DNA of 64,000 nucleotides from assembly GCA_016290875.1 (NCBI GenBank), contig JAEEVL010000017.1:1-64000 (forward strand), read 5' to 3'. Below are positions 14,844 through 22,914 of this stretch, piece after piece. How positions within the stretch are numbered: position 1 is the stretch's first letter; every line of letters begins with the position of its first letter. Below the pieces are notes generated by a model, which was not told the DNA's origin, ran no database searches, and saw only the letters and a list, made by a program, of their open reading frames with translations. The translations under genes and the position numbers were made by a program. Origin of the DNA: Ruminococcus sp. (GTDB lineage: Bacteria > Bacillota > Clostridia > Oscillospirales > Ruminococcaceae).

Positions 14844-16607
14844 ATGAAAGACGAAAAGATTTTCGATATCCTTGAAAATGCGGAGAATGATTCAATGGAC
14901 AGACTTATCGATAAATGTCCCGAGATATCGGACGAACAGCTTGACAGGATACTTGTCATGAGTGAAAGGAAATTCAAGATGAAAGATAAAGAAACAACAA
15001 GAGCAAAGAAAGATAACATAAAAGTAACTGAAAACAACGTCGTTGAAGGCGTTGACCGCGTAAGAAGACCTGCTTGGCTCAGACCTATGAGCGCAGCAGC
15101 TTCACTTATCCTTGTGATCGGCATAATCGCCGGAAGCACAGCTCTCATCAAAAAGGGCAGCAAGAAACCAGATTCAGACCACCTCGTAACACCTGCCGCT
15201 ACAACTGAGACTTCAACAGGCACTGAGACTGTAACTGTCACGACCGGAACAGCTGTTGTAACAACACAGCCTGTAACTGAAAACTCAACAGATCCCTTCA
15301 GCATAAGCGAGCTTGTAGGCAAGTGGTTGGTTGAATCCTCTAAGTACAATGAAACGATCATGATAGAGTCTGACGGAACATACGCTATCCACAGAGAAAA
15401 CGGTGATATAGTTAGAGGCACAGTCGTAACAGGCACAGAGGAGATAGGCGGTACAGTACACAATACTGTAAACTTCTACGAAGCCCCCAACGGCGAATTC
15501 TCATTCGGCGGTTATTATGACAGAAATGATCCTGATGTCATCACTATCGGCAACGGCGGTGAAGAGAAGCTCGTCCGCGTAAGTAATGACGGAAACAACT
15601 CCAATACTTCTGATAGTGATCTGAATAAGTTCGTCGGCAATTGGACATATCAGATTGCAGACGGCAACACCACAGTTCAGGAAAATCCCAAGTTTGCAGG
15701 TACTATATATATAAGTGAAGACGGCACATTCACAGCAAGCAAGATATGGGGCCATTACTTAGGCGGAGTCGTTACAGTCAACCCTTCCGGCGGATACGTA
15801 AACGGCCAAACTGTACCAACACTTGATTTCCACAACGGTGACAGTGCCAGCGACGAAATATTACTCAGCTTATGGTATACTGAGGATAACCTCAATACAC
15901 TCTATGACGGCAACGGCGGTTCTGCAAGACTCATCCGCGGCTTTACAGCAGAGAATACACCTGATGTCGATATAAACGCTCTCACAGGCGAATGGACATA
16001 TCAGATCGCAGACGGAAATACTACTGTCCAGGAAAATCCTAAGAATGCAGGCTCAATAACTATAAATGAAGACGGAACATACACAGCAACCAAGATATGG
16101 GGCAATTACACAGGCGGCATCGTTACAACCAACCCTAACGGTGGCTATGTGGACGGCAGAAATGTACCAACTCTTGATTTTCACATTGGTGAAAGCGACG
16201 ATATCATACTAAGCGCATGGTATACTGAGAATGATATCGATACGCTCTATGAAGGCAAAGGCGATTCTGTACGTCTTGTACGTGACAAAGCAAACAGCAG
16301 CTCCCTCATCGATGAAAAAAGCCTTGCCGGCACATGGGAATTTCAGCTCATTGATAATACCCATTTTAGCAGCGCTCCCCTGAAATACGTAGTTATAAAC
16401 GGAAACGGAGCATATGATTATACCGATCCTGAAGGCAATTCCGGAACCGGCACATACAGGATAGATACTAATGAAGATATAAACGATCAGAAAACTACCG
16501 TGATATATTTCTATCAGAATACTTATCTGGCATTTGAAGGTCATTACGACAACAGCAATCCAAATGTGATAAATATAGACAACGGCATAGCAAAGCTTGT
16601 TCGCTAA
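14844..16607 (+). CDS. Membrane-anchored protein with four tandem lipocalin-like repeats, probable anti-sigma or sensor
   Basis: A 587-residue protein. Residues 1-80 are cytosolic, charged and helical, 82-102 form one membrane helix and about 110-152 a Thr-rich linker. Four repeats of roughly 95-120 residues follow outside the cell, each starting (L/F)xGxW and ending in a (K/A)L(V/I)R-type strand. Repeats 2 and 3 are nearly identical over long stretches (WTYQIADGNTTVQENPK in both), a recent duplication. The layout suits an anti-sigma factor whose outer domains sense ligand or wall stress. No zinc-finger anti-sigma motif is seen. A strong AAGGAGGGGG precedes the ATG. Confidence 0.65.
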   Translation: MKDEKIFDILENAENDSMDRLIDKCPEISDEQLDRILVMSERKFKMKDKETTRAKKDNIKVTENNVVEGVDRVRRPAWLRPMSAAASLILVIGIIAGSTALIKKGSKKPDSDHLVTPAATTETSTGTETVTVTTGTAVVTTQPVTENSTDPFSISELVGKWLVESSKYNETIMIESDGTYAIHRENGDIVRGTVVTGTEEIGGTVHNTVNFYEAPNGEFSFGGYYDRNDPDVITIGNGGEEKLVRVSNDGNNSNTSDSDLNKFVGNWTYQIADGNTTVQENPKFAGTIYISEDGTFTASKIWGHYLGGVVTVNPSGGYVNGQTVPTLDFHNGDSASDEILLSLWYTEDNLNTLYDGNGGSARLIRGFTAENTPDVDINALTGEWTYQIADGNTTVQENPKNAGSITINEDGTYTATKIWGNYTGGIVTTNPNGGYVDGRNVPTLDFHIGESDDIILSAWYTENDIDTLYEGKGDSVRLVRDKANSSSLIDEKSLAGTWEFQLIDNTHFSSAPLKYVVINGNGAYDYTDPEGNSGTGTYRIDTNEDINDQKTTVIYFYQNTYLAFEGHYDNSNPNVINIDNGIAKLVR

Positions 16608-16629
16608 AACCTCACTTTAAAATAAAAAA

Positions 16630-16668
16630 CAGCTCCTGTTCAATTATCGGACAGGAGCTGTTTGCTTT
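16630..16668. terminator. Bidirectional terminator
   Basis: The 11-base-pair stem ACAGCTCCTGT/ACAGGAGCTGT, with a T-rich tract, lies between the repeat protein and the convergent cyclase. Confidence 0.85.
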
Positions 16669-17778
16669 TCAGTCTGTATATTCTGTATGGTTCTTGCCGT
16701 TGCGCTTTCCCTTGTAGAGTCTGCCATCCGCACAGGTTATGACATTATCAACAGTATCGTCCGGTGAAGCCTCACAGATACCGATAGTCATAGTAACGGA
16801 AAAATCTTTTCCGTCGCTGCTGAATATCTCACGGCTCACCGCACTGACCATACTGTCAGCATATCGGATACCTTCATTCAGATCAGAATCCGGTATGACG
16901 AAGAGGAACTCCTCACCGCCCCACCTTGCCGCACAGCCATTGTCCGGAAGTGATGAGGATATGACCTCTGCGACCTTAGTAAGAACAATGTCTCCATAAT
17001 CGTGACCGTAGGTGTCGTTTATCTTCTTGAAGAAATCTATATCGCCTATGCCGACTACATAATTGCTTCCGGTCTGATGACTTGCTTCGCTTATCTCTGC
17101 AAGTCTTCTGCTTATCTCACGGCGGTTGCTGAGTTTTGTCAGGGGATCTGTGGAAGCCATAATCCTGAGCTGTTCGTTCTGAACCCTGAGTTTGCACTCG
17201 GTGTAACGGTTCATAATATTGTAGATAGTCGTTACATACACAAGCACGCAAGAGCCAATTACCATATTTATTACAAAGAATATCATCGCATATGATGTAT
17301 GTTCTATGTTGTATATCGTGTGATCAGAGTCCCGGTAAATTATCCTGAGCGCAGCATATATAAGCAGTGATACCACCATCGTTATGACCGGTATCTTCTT
17401 ATTTTTATTCGGCATCAGAAAGACTATCGGTATTATCATCAGCAGAAGCATACCGAAATCCGGTATCCAACCAACACAGGCAGTCGCGGTTGTCGCATGG
17501 GCGATTATCTCGGCAACTGCCGCATATACGATGTTTACTTTATCAGTTACTCTTTTGAATATAAAGATCATCGCAGCATAGAAGGTCATGCTGAATATAT
17601 TGAACACCGACATTATAGGTACATCTGCCGCAGTAAAAAGAATGAAATAGAGCGTGTGCGCTCCAAGGCAGGCTGCAATCGGAAAAAAATATGCGAGAAA
17701 TTCTACTTTACGGGCTACAAGCTTATCTATCTTTTCAATAAACAGCAGGTCTTTGCTGTATTGTTCCTGGATATACAT
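16669..17778 (-). CDS. Diguanylate cyclase with multi-helix membrane domain
   Basis: A 369-residue protein. Residues 25-190 form about six membrane helices. A short coiled linker leads into a complete GGDEF domain (about 208-365) with DIDFFKKINDTYGHDYGD and the active-site motif RWGGEEF, so it should make cyclic di-GMP. No RxxD inhibitory site is seen at the expected place before GGEEF. The N-terminal domain presumably senses a membrane or small-molecule signal. The ATG at 17778 has GGAAGTGAG just upstream. Confidence 0.88.
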   Translation of the reverse strand: MYIQEQYSKDLLFIEKIDKLVARKVEFLAYFFPIAACLGAHTLYFILFTAADVPIMSVFNIFSMTFYAAMIFIFKRVTDKVNIVYAAVAEIIAHATTATACVGWIPDFGMLLLMIIPIVFLMPNKNKKIPVITMVVSLLIYAALRIIYRDSDHTIYNIEHTSYAMIFFVINMVIGSCVLVYVTTIYNIMNRYTECKLRVQNEQLRIMASTDPLTKLSNRREISRRLAEISEASHQTGSNYVVGIGDIDFFKKINDTYGHDYGDIVLTKVAEVISSSLPDNGCAARWGGEEFLFVIPDSDLNEGIRYADSMVSAVSREIFSSDGKDFSVTMTIGICEASPDDTVDNVITCADGRLYKGKRNGKNHTEYTD

Positions 17779-17964
17779 ATGCTCACTTCCTTATTCGCAT
17801 AAAATAACAAAAGCAAAACATTGATAAATCAATAAAATTATACAATATCATTCCGAGAAAATCAATAGACAAAATGTAAAATTTCATCTCTTTATCTATT
17901 GAAAACACCTGTTTTATATGTTAAAATTACAATGCAAATAAATATGAAATTTTCTTTTGAAAAA

Positions 17965-17990
17965 TGCACGGAAATCTTTCCGTATCTTGT
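17965..17990 (+). promoter_or_regulatory. Candidate autoregulated ECF promoter element
   Basis: TGCACGGAAATC lies 60 bases before this sigma gene. A close copy (TGCACGAAAACG) lies before the paralogous sigma gene, reading on the minus strand at 38149-38160. Shared upstream elements are expected if each sigma factor reads its own promoter. Confidence 0.4.
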
Positions 17991-18035
17991 ATATACTTAT
18001 GAGGCGACGCTTCTACACGAAAGGAGGAATACTTT

Positions 18036-18536
18036 ATGAACAATTCAGCGCTGTACGCATTCAACAAATACTGCGATACAGTTCTGCGTACGGCTTTCGC
18101 TATGACGGGCAGCTACCCCGAAGCCGAGGACATCACTCAGGAAGTCTTTCTTACGCTTCACGCAAAGCCGCAGAACTTTGAATCAGAAGAACATATGAAG
18201 GCATGGCTGCTGAGAGCTGCTATCAACCGCTGTAAAAACTACAGGATAAGCGCTCATGTCCGCAGAAACCAACCGCTCGACGATGAGCTTTCAGATAAGC
18301 TCAGCTGCGAATTTTCACCAAGAGATAACGAAATAAGAGAAATGATACATAAACTCCCGGAAAAATACGCTTCCGTGATATTCCTGTACTACTTCGAGGA
18401 GTATACAGTCAAAGAAATTGCCGGGCTCTTAGGCAAAAGCGAGAACACAGTCAGTTCGCTTCTCCAGCGCGGAAGAAAAAAACTCAAAATGATACTTATA
18501 AAGGAGGGCTATGAATATGGAGCACAACGAGTATAA
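18036..18536 (+). CDS. ECF-type RNA polymerase sigma factor
   Basis: A 166-residue protein. Region 2 includes GSYPEAEDITQEVFLTLHAKP and MKAWLLRAAINRCKN, and region 4 includes LPEKYASVIFLYYFEEYTVKEIAGLLGKSE-type sequence ending SSLLQRGRKKLK. Its closest relative in the window is the sigma factor at 37608, which shares the same motifs throughout. AAAGGAGG lies before the ATG. The stop overlaps the start of the following membrane-anchored gene by 20 bases, a common layout for translationally coupled sigma/anti-sigma pairs. Confidence 0.92.
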   Translation: MNNSALYAFNKYCDTVLRTAFAMTGSYPEAEDITQEVFLTLHAKPQNFESEEHMKAWLLRAAINRCKNYRISAHVRRNQPLDDELSDKLSCEFSPRDNEIREMIHKLPEKYASVIFLYYFEEYTVKEIAGLLGKSENTVSSLLQRGRKKLKMILIKEGYEYGAQRV

Positions 18537-19911
18537 CGATCTCATGAAAAGAATAAAATGCACAGACGAATTCCGCAGCGAAATGCAGAAAAAGCTCAGT
18601 TCTGAGCCTATAGCTATGGAATCATATGAGGATAGTGTCAGCGGTACGGACATAGCTCCTAAGCGCAGCTGGACGCGCTATGCGGCTATGGCTGCGGCTT
18701 TCGTACTCGTCTGCGGTTCAGTCGGCGGTGCTGCTTACGCATTCAGACAGCACGACAAGAACCAGCCCTCACACGGCATATCAGCTTCTACGGGACCTGC
18801 CGCTGTCACAGAGCTGACAGAAGTTTCCGATACAACAGAGGTTACAACAGGGGCAACAAGCGCAACCATAATGGAGGCTGTTCCGAGCAGCACGATACTT
18901 GCTCTTTTCCCTGATGCACACGAATTCAGTAAAGTACAATTCCGTTCAGGTCCGACAATGGTACCTCAGGGCAAACTGCTTTACGGTAAAAAGATAAGAA
19001 AATATGATGTCGTTGACTATGACGGCTTAAAAAACAAAATAGCTTCAATCGAATGGACAGAATGCAGCGAAGATGAAGTTATGGAGAAAGAAACCTTTAA
19101 TGATAATGAACTTGTTATCAGTTCAGGCAGTTATAATATTTTAACGCTCAATATATACGCTGATGGCTATCTGAACAAAGGCGGCAAATACTACAAACCG
19201 CTGAATGAAGCAGACTTCAGCAATGTCAGCAATATACTGACAGAACACTTCGTTCTTGATGAAGGCTCCGCTCTCGCCGATATGATAAGCAGCGGTCTTC
19301 CCAAAAATCTTGACGCGGACTATACATTCTCAACTCCATACGAAACCTCGTCCGGAAAAATAGTCTATGACGGTGAGAAAAATACAATGTATATGACCGG
19401 CGAAGGCTCAATGAACAACGGAGAAAAATCCGTTGAAATGATAATGAAGCCGGACGGAGGAAACTATGACACATGGAAGGGTGCACCGACTGCACTAAAA
19501 GTTTCCGATACAGCCGGGAATCACGAATCCTCGCTTGTATATTCGTACAGCAACGGTATACTCGAATACCAGCCGTCATTCCATTACGTTTATCTGCTCA
19601 AGGACATAGAAAGAGATATAGTTGAAGGTGAAAACAATAGAGAGGTCGTTGATTTTACACAGTCAGAAGAAAACGGCAACAAGGTTTATTCTTTCAGGAC
19701 ACTGTCTATGCTTGAGACCGATGGCAAATATACCATAACCCTGGATCAGAACGATCATCTTATATCCTGTGAAATATATAGCAACGGCTCTTTTGCTATG
19801 TCATTCAAGCTCGAAAACTACAAGTTCGATACCGAGGACTTCACCATGGACGACTACTCCGGTCTCTACGATGAAATCGCAAAGGAAGCTGAAACAGATA
19901 TGAATCGCTAA
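18517..19911 (+). CDS. Membrane-anchored anti-sigma-like protein
   Basis: A 464-residue protein. The cytosolic N-terminus (MEHNEYNDLMKRIKCTDEF) shares a DLxxxIKCxxxFRSxMxxKLS pattern with the partner protein of the other ECF pair at 35819. A membrane helix follows at about 54-76, then a Thr-rich linker and a large extracytoplasmic domain of about 340 residues. That domain is rich in Tyr, Asp and beta-strand patterns, with no recognised family. The start at 18517 has GGAGGG eight bases upstream; the ATG at 18511 is too close to it. It probably holds its sigma factor inactive until an outside signal arrives. Confidence 0.75.
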   Translation: MEHNEYNDLMKRIKCTDEFRSEMQKKLSSEPIAMESYEDSVSGTDIAPKRSWTRYAAMAAAFVLVCGSVGGAAYAFRQHDKNQPSHGISASTGPAAVTELTEVSDTTEVTTGATSATIMEAVPSSTILALFPDAHEFSKVQFRSGPTMVPQGKLLYGKKIRKYDVVDYDGLKNKIASIEWTECSEDEVMEKETFNDNELVISSGSYNILTLNIYADGYLNKGGKYYKPLNEADFSNVSNILTEHFVLDEGSALADMISSGLPKNLDADYTFSTPYETSSGKIVYDGEKNTMYMTGEGSMNNGEKSVEMIMKPDGGNYDTWKGAPTALKVSDTAGNHESSLVYSYSNGILEYQPSFHYVYLLKDIERDIVEGENNREVVDFTQSEENGNKVYSFRTLSMLETDGKYTITLDQNDHLISCEIYSNGSFAMSFKLENYKFDTEDFTMDDYSGLYDEIAKEAETDMNR

Positions 19912-20004
19912 AATACTTTCCGCAATAAACAACTTGCTTTTTTCGCAGATATACCTTAAAATTAATATTGCATTATGCGACAATAACATTTTAAGGAGAA
20001 AATT

Positions 20005-20949
20005 ATGGCATTTAAAGTTATGGGCGTTACCGCCGGACGTAAAGACAGCAACTGCGAAATACTGCTGAAAGAAGCACTCCTCGTCTGTCAGGAGATGGGC
20101 GCTGAGATCACTATGATAAACCTCAAGGACTATGAGCTCCTTGACTGCACAGGCTGTACTTCATGTACTATGGGTATGTCTATGGGCAAGCACACAGGCT
20201 GTTCCCTCGACAATAAAGACGAGAAGAAGAAAATTATGGAAGTTCTCCTCAATCAGGACGCTGTTATCTTCTCTGCTCCGACCTATGCACTTATGCCCTC
20301 ATCGCTCTTCCTCAAATTCATGCACAGAAACCTTGCTTACGAGACAGCTTTCCTCACCAAGATAGGCGCTATCCAGCCGCGTGACCGTATAGGTGCCCTG
20401 ATAGCTGTCGGCGGTTCAACACGTTCATGGCAGTCTATGGCTCTTGAATGTATGCAGGCTTCAACTTTCTCAAACAGCTTCAAGATAATCGATATGTATA
20501 TGGCAACTATGGTACCGGCTCCGGCACAGGTGCTCCTCCACGAAGAAAAGCTCGCCCGCGCAAGAGAGATCGGTCAGAACATTATGAAATCACTCAACAC
20601 TCCTGCTGACAAGCGCGAATGGCTCGGCGAACCCGATGCAGGCTGGTGTCCCAACTGCCACAGCAACTGTCTCTGCCTCGGTGAACCTCAGTGGAAGGGA
20701 CTTCAGTATCCTATCGAGTGTGCTGTCTGCGGTGCAGGCGGTGACCTCGTTAAGACTGACGACGGCAAGTGGAAGTTCGTGATCGCTGCAAACGGTCTCG
20801 AGCGCGACCGTACTTCAGAAGAGGGACGCGGTGTTCACTGTGATGAGATCGCTGATACACAGGGCGGTTTCTTCATGGATCCTCAGAAGCGCGCTACCGT
20901 TGCTGAAAAGCTCGAAAAATACAAGAAGATCACCTTTAAGGGTATATGA
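20005..20949 (+). CDS. Flavodoxin-fold NAD(P)H-dependent oxidoreductase with C-terminal Cys-rich segment
   Basis: A 314-residue protein. Residues 1-180 match the NADPH-dependent FMN reductase/multimeric flavodoxin family: VMGVTAGRKDSNCEILL for FMN phosphate binding, then CTGCTSC and SAPTYALMPSSL. The roughly 120-residue C-terminal extension has CPNCHSNCLC and CAVCGAGG, which may bind zinc or an iron-sulfur cluster. It probably performs flavin-dependent reduction of an unknown substrate. AAGGAG precedes the ATG, and a strong terminator follows at 21021. Confidence 0.8.
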   Translation: MAFKVMGVTAGRKDSNCEILLKEALLVCQEMGAEITMINLKDYELLDCTGCTSCTMGMSMGKHTGCSLDNKDEKKKIMEVLLNQDAVIFSAPTYALMPSSLFLKFMHRNLAYETAFLTKIGAIQPRDRIGALIAVGGSTRSWQSMALECMQASTFSNSFKIIDMYMATMVPAPAQVLLHEEKLARAREIGQNIMKSLNTPADKREWLGEPDAGWCPNCHSNCLCLGEPQWKGLQYPIECAVCGAGGDLVKTDDGKWKFVIAANGLERDRTSEEGRGVHCDEIADTQGGFFMDPQKRATVAEKLEKYKKITFKGI

Positions 20950-21020
20950 TAAAACAGCACTCCCGGTTTTCATATGCGGAGTGAACAGAAAACGCAAAAA
21001 CTGATATGTCAGTATAACGC

Positions 21021-21053
21021 AACAGGACAGCCTAAGGCTGTCCTGTTGTTTTG
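21021..21053 (+). terminator. Terminator of the flavodoxin-fold oxidoreductase gene
   Basis: A perfect 12-base-pair stem, AACAGGACAGCC/GGCTGTCCTGTT, has a three-base loop and is followed by GTTTTG. The same stem core (GGACAGC/GCTGTCC) recurs at 22441. Confidence 0.85.
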
Positions 21054-21104
21054 TATAAGGTGTGTGGAGAGATCGTCAGCGCGGGAACGCTGACACCTGG
21101 ATAT
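21053..21104 (-). repeat. Structured element, copy 1
   Basis: On the minus strand it reads from TATCCAGGTG through an inner hairpin (TCAGCG/CGCTGA, loop TTCCCG) to an ACACCTTATAC end, with AGGTG pairing with CACCT. The second copy at 22472-22522 keeps the outer stem and the GCG/CGC hairpin but changes the loop. Both copies adjoin a GGACAGC/GCTGTCC hairpin and lie just downstream of a tiny reading frame on the minus strand. Confidence 0.6.
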
Positions 21105-21108
21105 CGTA

Positions 21109-21150
21109 TTAATGCCGGCCGAATTGCCGGATGTAAAAATCTGATAACAT
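21109..21150 (-). pseudogene. Possible decayed third small-peptide gene
   Basis: A 13-codon frame reads MLSDFYIRQFGRH. It starts like the intact peptides (M-aromatic or aliphatic-S/N-D-I/F) and sits at the same place relative to the structured element. It lacks a good ribosome site, and no promoter or direct repeat of the kind found at the other two is visible upstream. I read it as a remnant, with low certainty. Confidence 0.3.
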
Positions 21151-22206
21151 AATAAGAATCAATACCTAAGTGAACTTTTCAGTTCACTTACAGATATTGA
21201 TCCTTATTATTATTTATGGAGTGTGAGATAATTGTGCATTACCTTCATCCACTTCAGGAGCGTTATCTGCCCCTTAGCTCCCCCTGCTCACCAACGAGCA
21301 GAGTAGTAATTATATAAAAATAGCATATAGTGCAATTGAACGCCTTGGATTCTGATCATACTTAATCAAGCTGTAAGCACCCGGGAAAGTCTCCTCGTAA
21401 AAAACTATCCTGAATGCATATATATCATAATTCCATAATCCTGACCGCTTTTGCTGCGTTTTGTACTGAGTATAATGTTGGTGTATGTATTACTGTGTAT
21501 CGTGCTGAGTTCTGAAGTGTTGATTAGTATTTCTGTTAGTGTAATGTTGTGGTAAATCTGATTTTGTTTACTGGATTATTGTTTATCGGACCGTACTATA
21601 TGTTATACTTACTGGCATATCGTATATCGTATATTGTACTATGTTTTGTATAGGAACGTGAAGTGATCTTTACTGCTTATGGTGGTGCGTTTTTAGTTGT
21701 GTAATGCAGCGTTTAGTGTCGTGTATCATACTGTATATCGTACTTAGATTATTGCAGCTTGTTGTTACGGATATTAGTGTGTATCATAGTGAAGCTGTTG
21801 CTGTATCGGTAACTGTAATCTTGCATAATATGTTAGTGAGGTGTATTGGTGCAATTTTGTGCAGATCATAATGTATCTTCTACTTGGTAAATTACAATTT
21901 GCTTTGGCAGTTATTATCCGATGTTCAGCGGTCAAATTAAAGATGACAAGATATTGCCTCTGTAAAAACCGGTCTCCACATCCTGCTGTTTTATTGCTGC
22001 ACAGCTTCCAGCGTAAATCGTATAAGCTTGACCGGATATTTCACAGGCGGATCTCATCAGATCTATGTATGTCCCTCCTCTACGATTAAAGTAAGATGAA
22101 TCCTTGTTCTCCTGCAGATATTATGTATTTTTATATCAGTAATGAAATAAAAATGTTTTCCCCTTTCTAAATGACAGGGGTGCGATTGAATTTGAGTTAC
22201 AGAATC
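21151..22206. other. Gene-poor region with T/G-rich low-complexity tract
   Basis: No convincing gene is seen on either strand. From about 21420 to 21850 the plus strand is strongly T- and G-rich and contains many loose copies of a GTATATCGTAC-like word. A perfect hairpin (AGTGAACT/AGTTCACT, loop GAAA on the minus strand) lies at 21170-21189. The frames present lack good ribosome sites. Confidence 0.5.
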
Positions 22207-22251
22207 TTATTTGAAAAGTCTTCCGATAACTCTCATGATGTCGTTCCACAT
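22207..22251 (-). CDS. 14-residue peptide A (MWNDIMRVIGRLFK)
   Basis: A complete 15-codon gene starts at ATG 22251, with AGAGGG seven bases upstream, and stops at TAA. The peptide is amphipathic: hydrophobic W, I, M, V, I, L, F alternate with D, R, R and K. There is no leader or Gly-Gly motif, so it would be made directly in final form, like phenol-soluble modulins or leaderless bacteriocins. It is preceded by a complete promoter and a paired direct repeat identical in layout to those of peptide B. It lies next to an Agr-type two-component system and may be its signal or target. Confidence 0.65.
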   Translation of the reverse strand: MWNDIMRVIGRLFK

Positions 22252-22333
22252 ACGTGATCCCTCTTTTCATAATAACGTTGGCATTGTTAGTTGTTAAATC
22301 TTAATGCGGTATGTATTATTAAAGATTAACCAT

Positions 22334-22362
22334 ATATTAACCCGAATAAAGAATAAAATCAA
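22334..22362 (-). promoter_or_regulatory. Promoter of peptide A
   Basis: TTGATT (22357-22362), a 17-base spacer and TAATAT (22334-22339) read on the minus strand. Eight bases separate the -35 box from the direct repeat, exactly as at peptide B. Confidence 0.7.
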
Positions 22363-22370
22363 CTGAAATT

Positions 22371-22400
22371 TAGTAAACGGATAGTTTTTTTTAGTAAACA
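22371..22400 (-). promoter_or_regulatory. Paired direct repeat, candidate LytTR operator A
   Basis: GTTTACTAAA occurs twice on the minus strand with a 21-base period, the two-turn spacing usual for LytTR/AgrA-type dimers. It sits just upstream of the -35 box. Confidence 0.65.
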
Positions 22401-22440
22401 GTCAAATCAAAGAAAAGAGGGTATTTTTTTCGCATAACAC

Positions 22441-22467
22441 AAAAGGACAGCAAAGCTGTCCTTTTGT
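22441..22467 (-). terminator. Terminator downstream of peptide B
   Basis: AAAAGGACAGC/GCTGTCCTTTT forms an 11-base-pair stem with a three-base loop and a TTTTG tail, readable on both strands. It directly follows the structured element copy 2 on the minus strand. Confidence 0.75.
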
Positions 22468-22471
22468 TGAT

Positions 22472-22522
22472 GTATAAGGTGTGGGGAAAGATGATCAGCG
22501 TTAAACGCCTATCACCTGGATA
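22472..22522 (-). repeat. Structured element, copy 2 (3' region of peptide B)
   Basis: On the minus strand it runs from TATCCAGGTG to ACACCTTATAC. AGGTG pairs with CACCT and an inner GGCG/CGC hairpin has loop TTTAA. It begins a few bases after the peptide B stop codon and ends before the terminator, so it is probably the 3' untranslated region of that transcript. Most of its sequence is shared with copy 1. Confidence 0.6.
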
Positions 22523-22528
22523 GCAAAT

Positions 22529-22573
22529 TTATTTTCCTAAGTTCCTCAGCGCGTCTATTATATCACTCCACAT
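22529..22573 (-). CDS. 14-residue peptide B (MWSDIIDALRNLGK)
   Basis: A complete 15-codon gene with ATG at 22573, AAAGGAG nine bases upstream and a TAA stop. It shares M-W-(S/N)-D-I, the length and the terminal Lys with peptide A, which argues against chance. It is amphipathic with a near-neutral charge and no leader. Its transcription unit is complete: direct-repeat operator, promoter, ribosome site, frame, structured 3' element and terminator, all within 22441-22719. A role as signal, toxin-like surfactant or regulator is inferred only from structure and from the neighbouring LytTR system. Confidence 0.7.
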   Translation of the reverse strand: MWSDIIDALRNLGK

Positions 22574-22651
22574 AATACAATACTCCTTTCGTCCAAAATC
22601 GAAATTACCACCACAGAAATACAAATTGCCTTTTTCTTTTTTATGTTCTTA

Positions 22652-22680
22652 ATATTATCAGATAAACAGTTGAAAGTCAA
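22652..22680 (-). promoter_or_regulatory. Promoter of peptide B
   Basis: TTGACT (22675-22680), a 17-base spacer and TAATAT (22652-22657) read on the minus strand, with about 75 bases of leader before the ATG. Confidence 0.75.
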
Positions 22681-22688
22681 TAGATATT

Positions 22689-22719
22689 TAGTAAACGAGC
22701 AACTTTTTTTAGTAAATAG
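22689..22719 (-). promoter_or_regulatory. Paired direct repeat, candidate LytTR operator B
   Basis: On the minus strand AAGTTGCT-N2-TTTACTAAA occurs twice with a 21-base period; the core TTTACTAAA is shared with operator A. It lies between the peptide B promoter and the promoter of the two-component genes, so it could control both. Confidence 0.7.
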
Positions 22720-22749
22720 CAACTTTTTAATTTTCTTGACTGGAAACAC

Positions 22750-22778
22750 TTGCAATTATCTATAAATTATTGTATAAT
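22750..22778 (+). promoter_or_regulatory. Promoter of the LytTR two-component operon
   Basis: TTGCAA, a 17-base spacer and TATAAT read on the plus strand, about 27 bases beyond operator B and some 135 bases before the GTG start. Confidence 0.75.
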
Positions 22779-22914
22779 ATATATATTAATATATACCTTT
22801 GTTTTTATTTTGAACTTTAAGCTCTGAGTAGTGGTGCATTTTCAGGGCTTATCGCTGTTTAGATATGGTAATACGGATGTACGGTATTGGTTAAAATAAG
22901 GGGAGGGGATTTTC

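Noticed and set aside
21053..21111. Plus-strand GTG frames in the structured element beginning V/M-W (copy 1: VWRDRQRGNADTWISY; copy 2: VWGKMISVKRLSPG)
   Set aside because: The two copies do not share frame or residues beyond the first two, and no ribosome site is properly spaced. The conservation is of RNA pairing and fits the minus-strand peptide transcripts instead.
21841..22089. 82-codon plus-strand frame in the gene-poor region
   Set aside because: GTG start without a convincing ribosome site, no family-like sequence, and the composition follows the local low-complexity tract.
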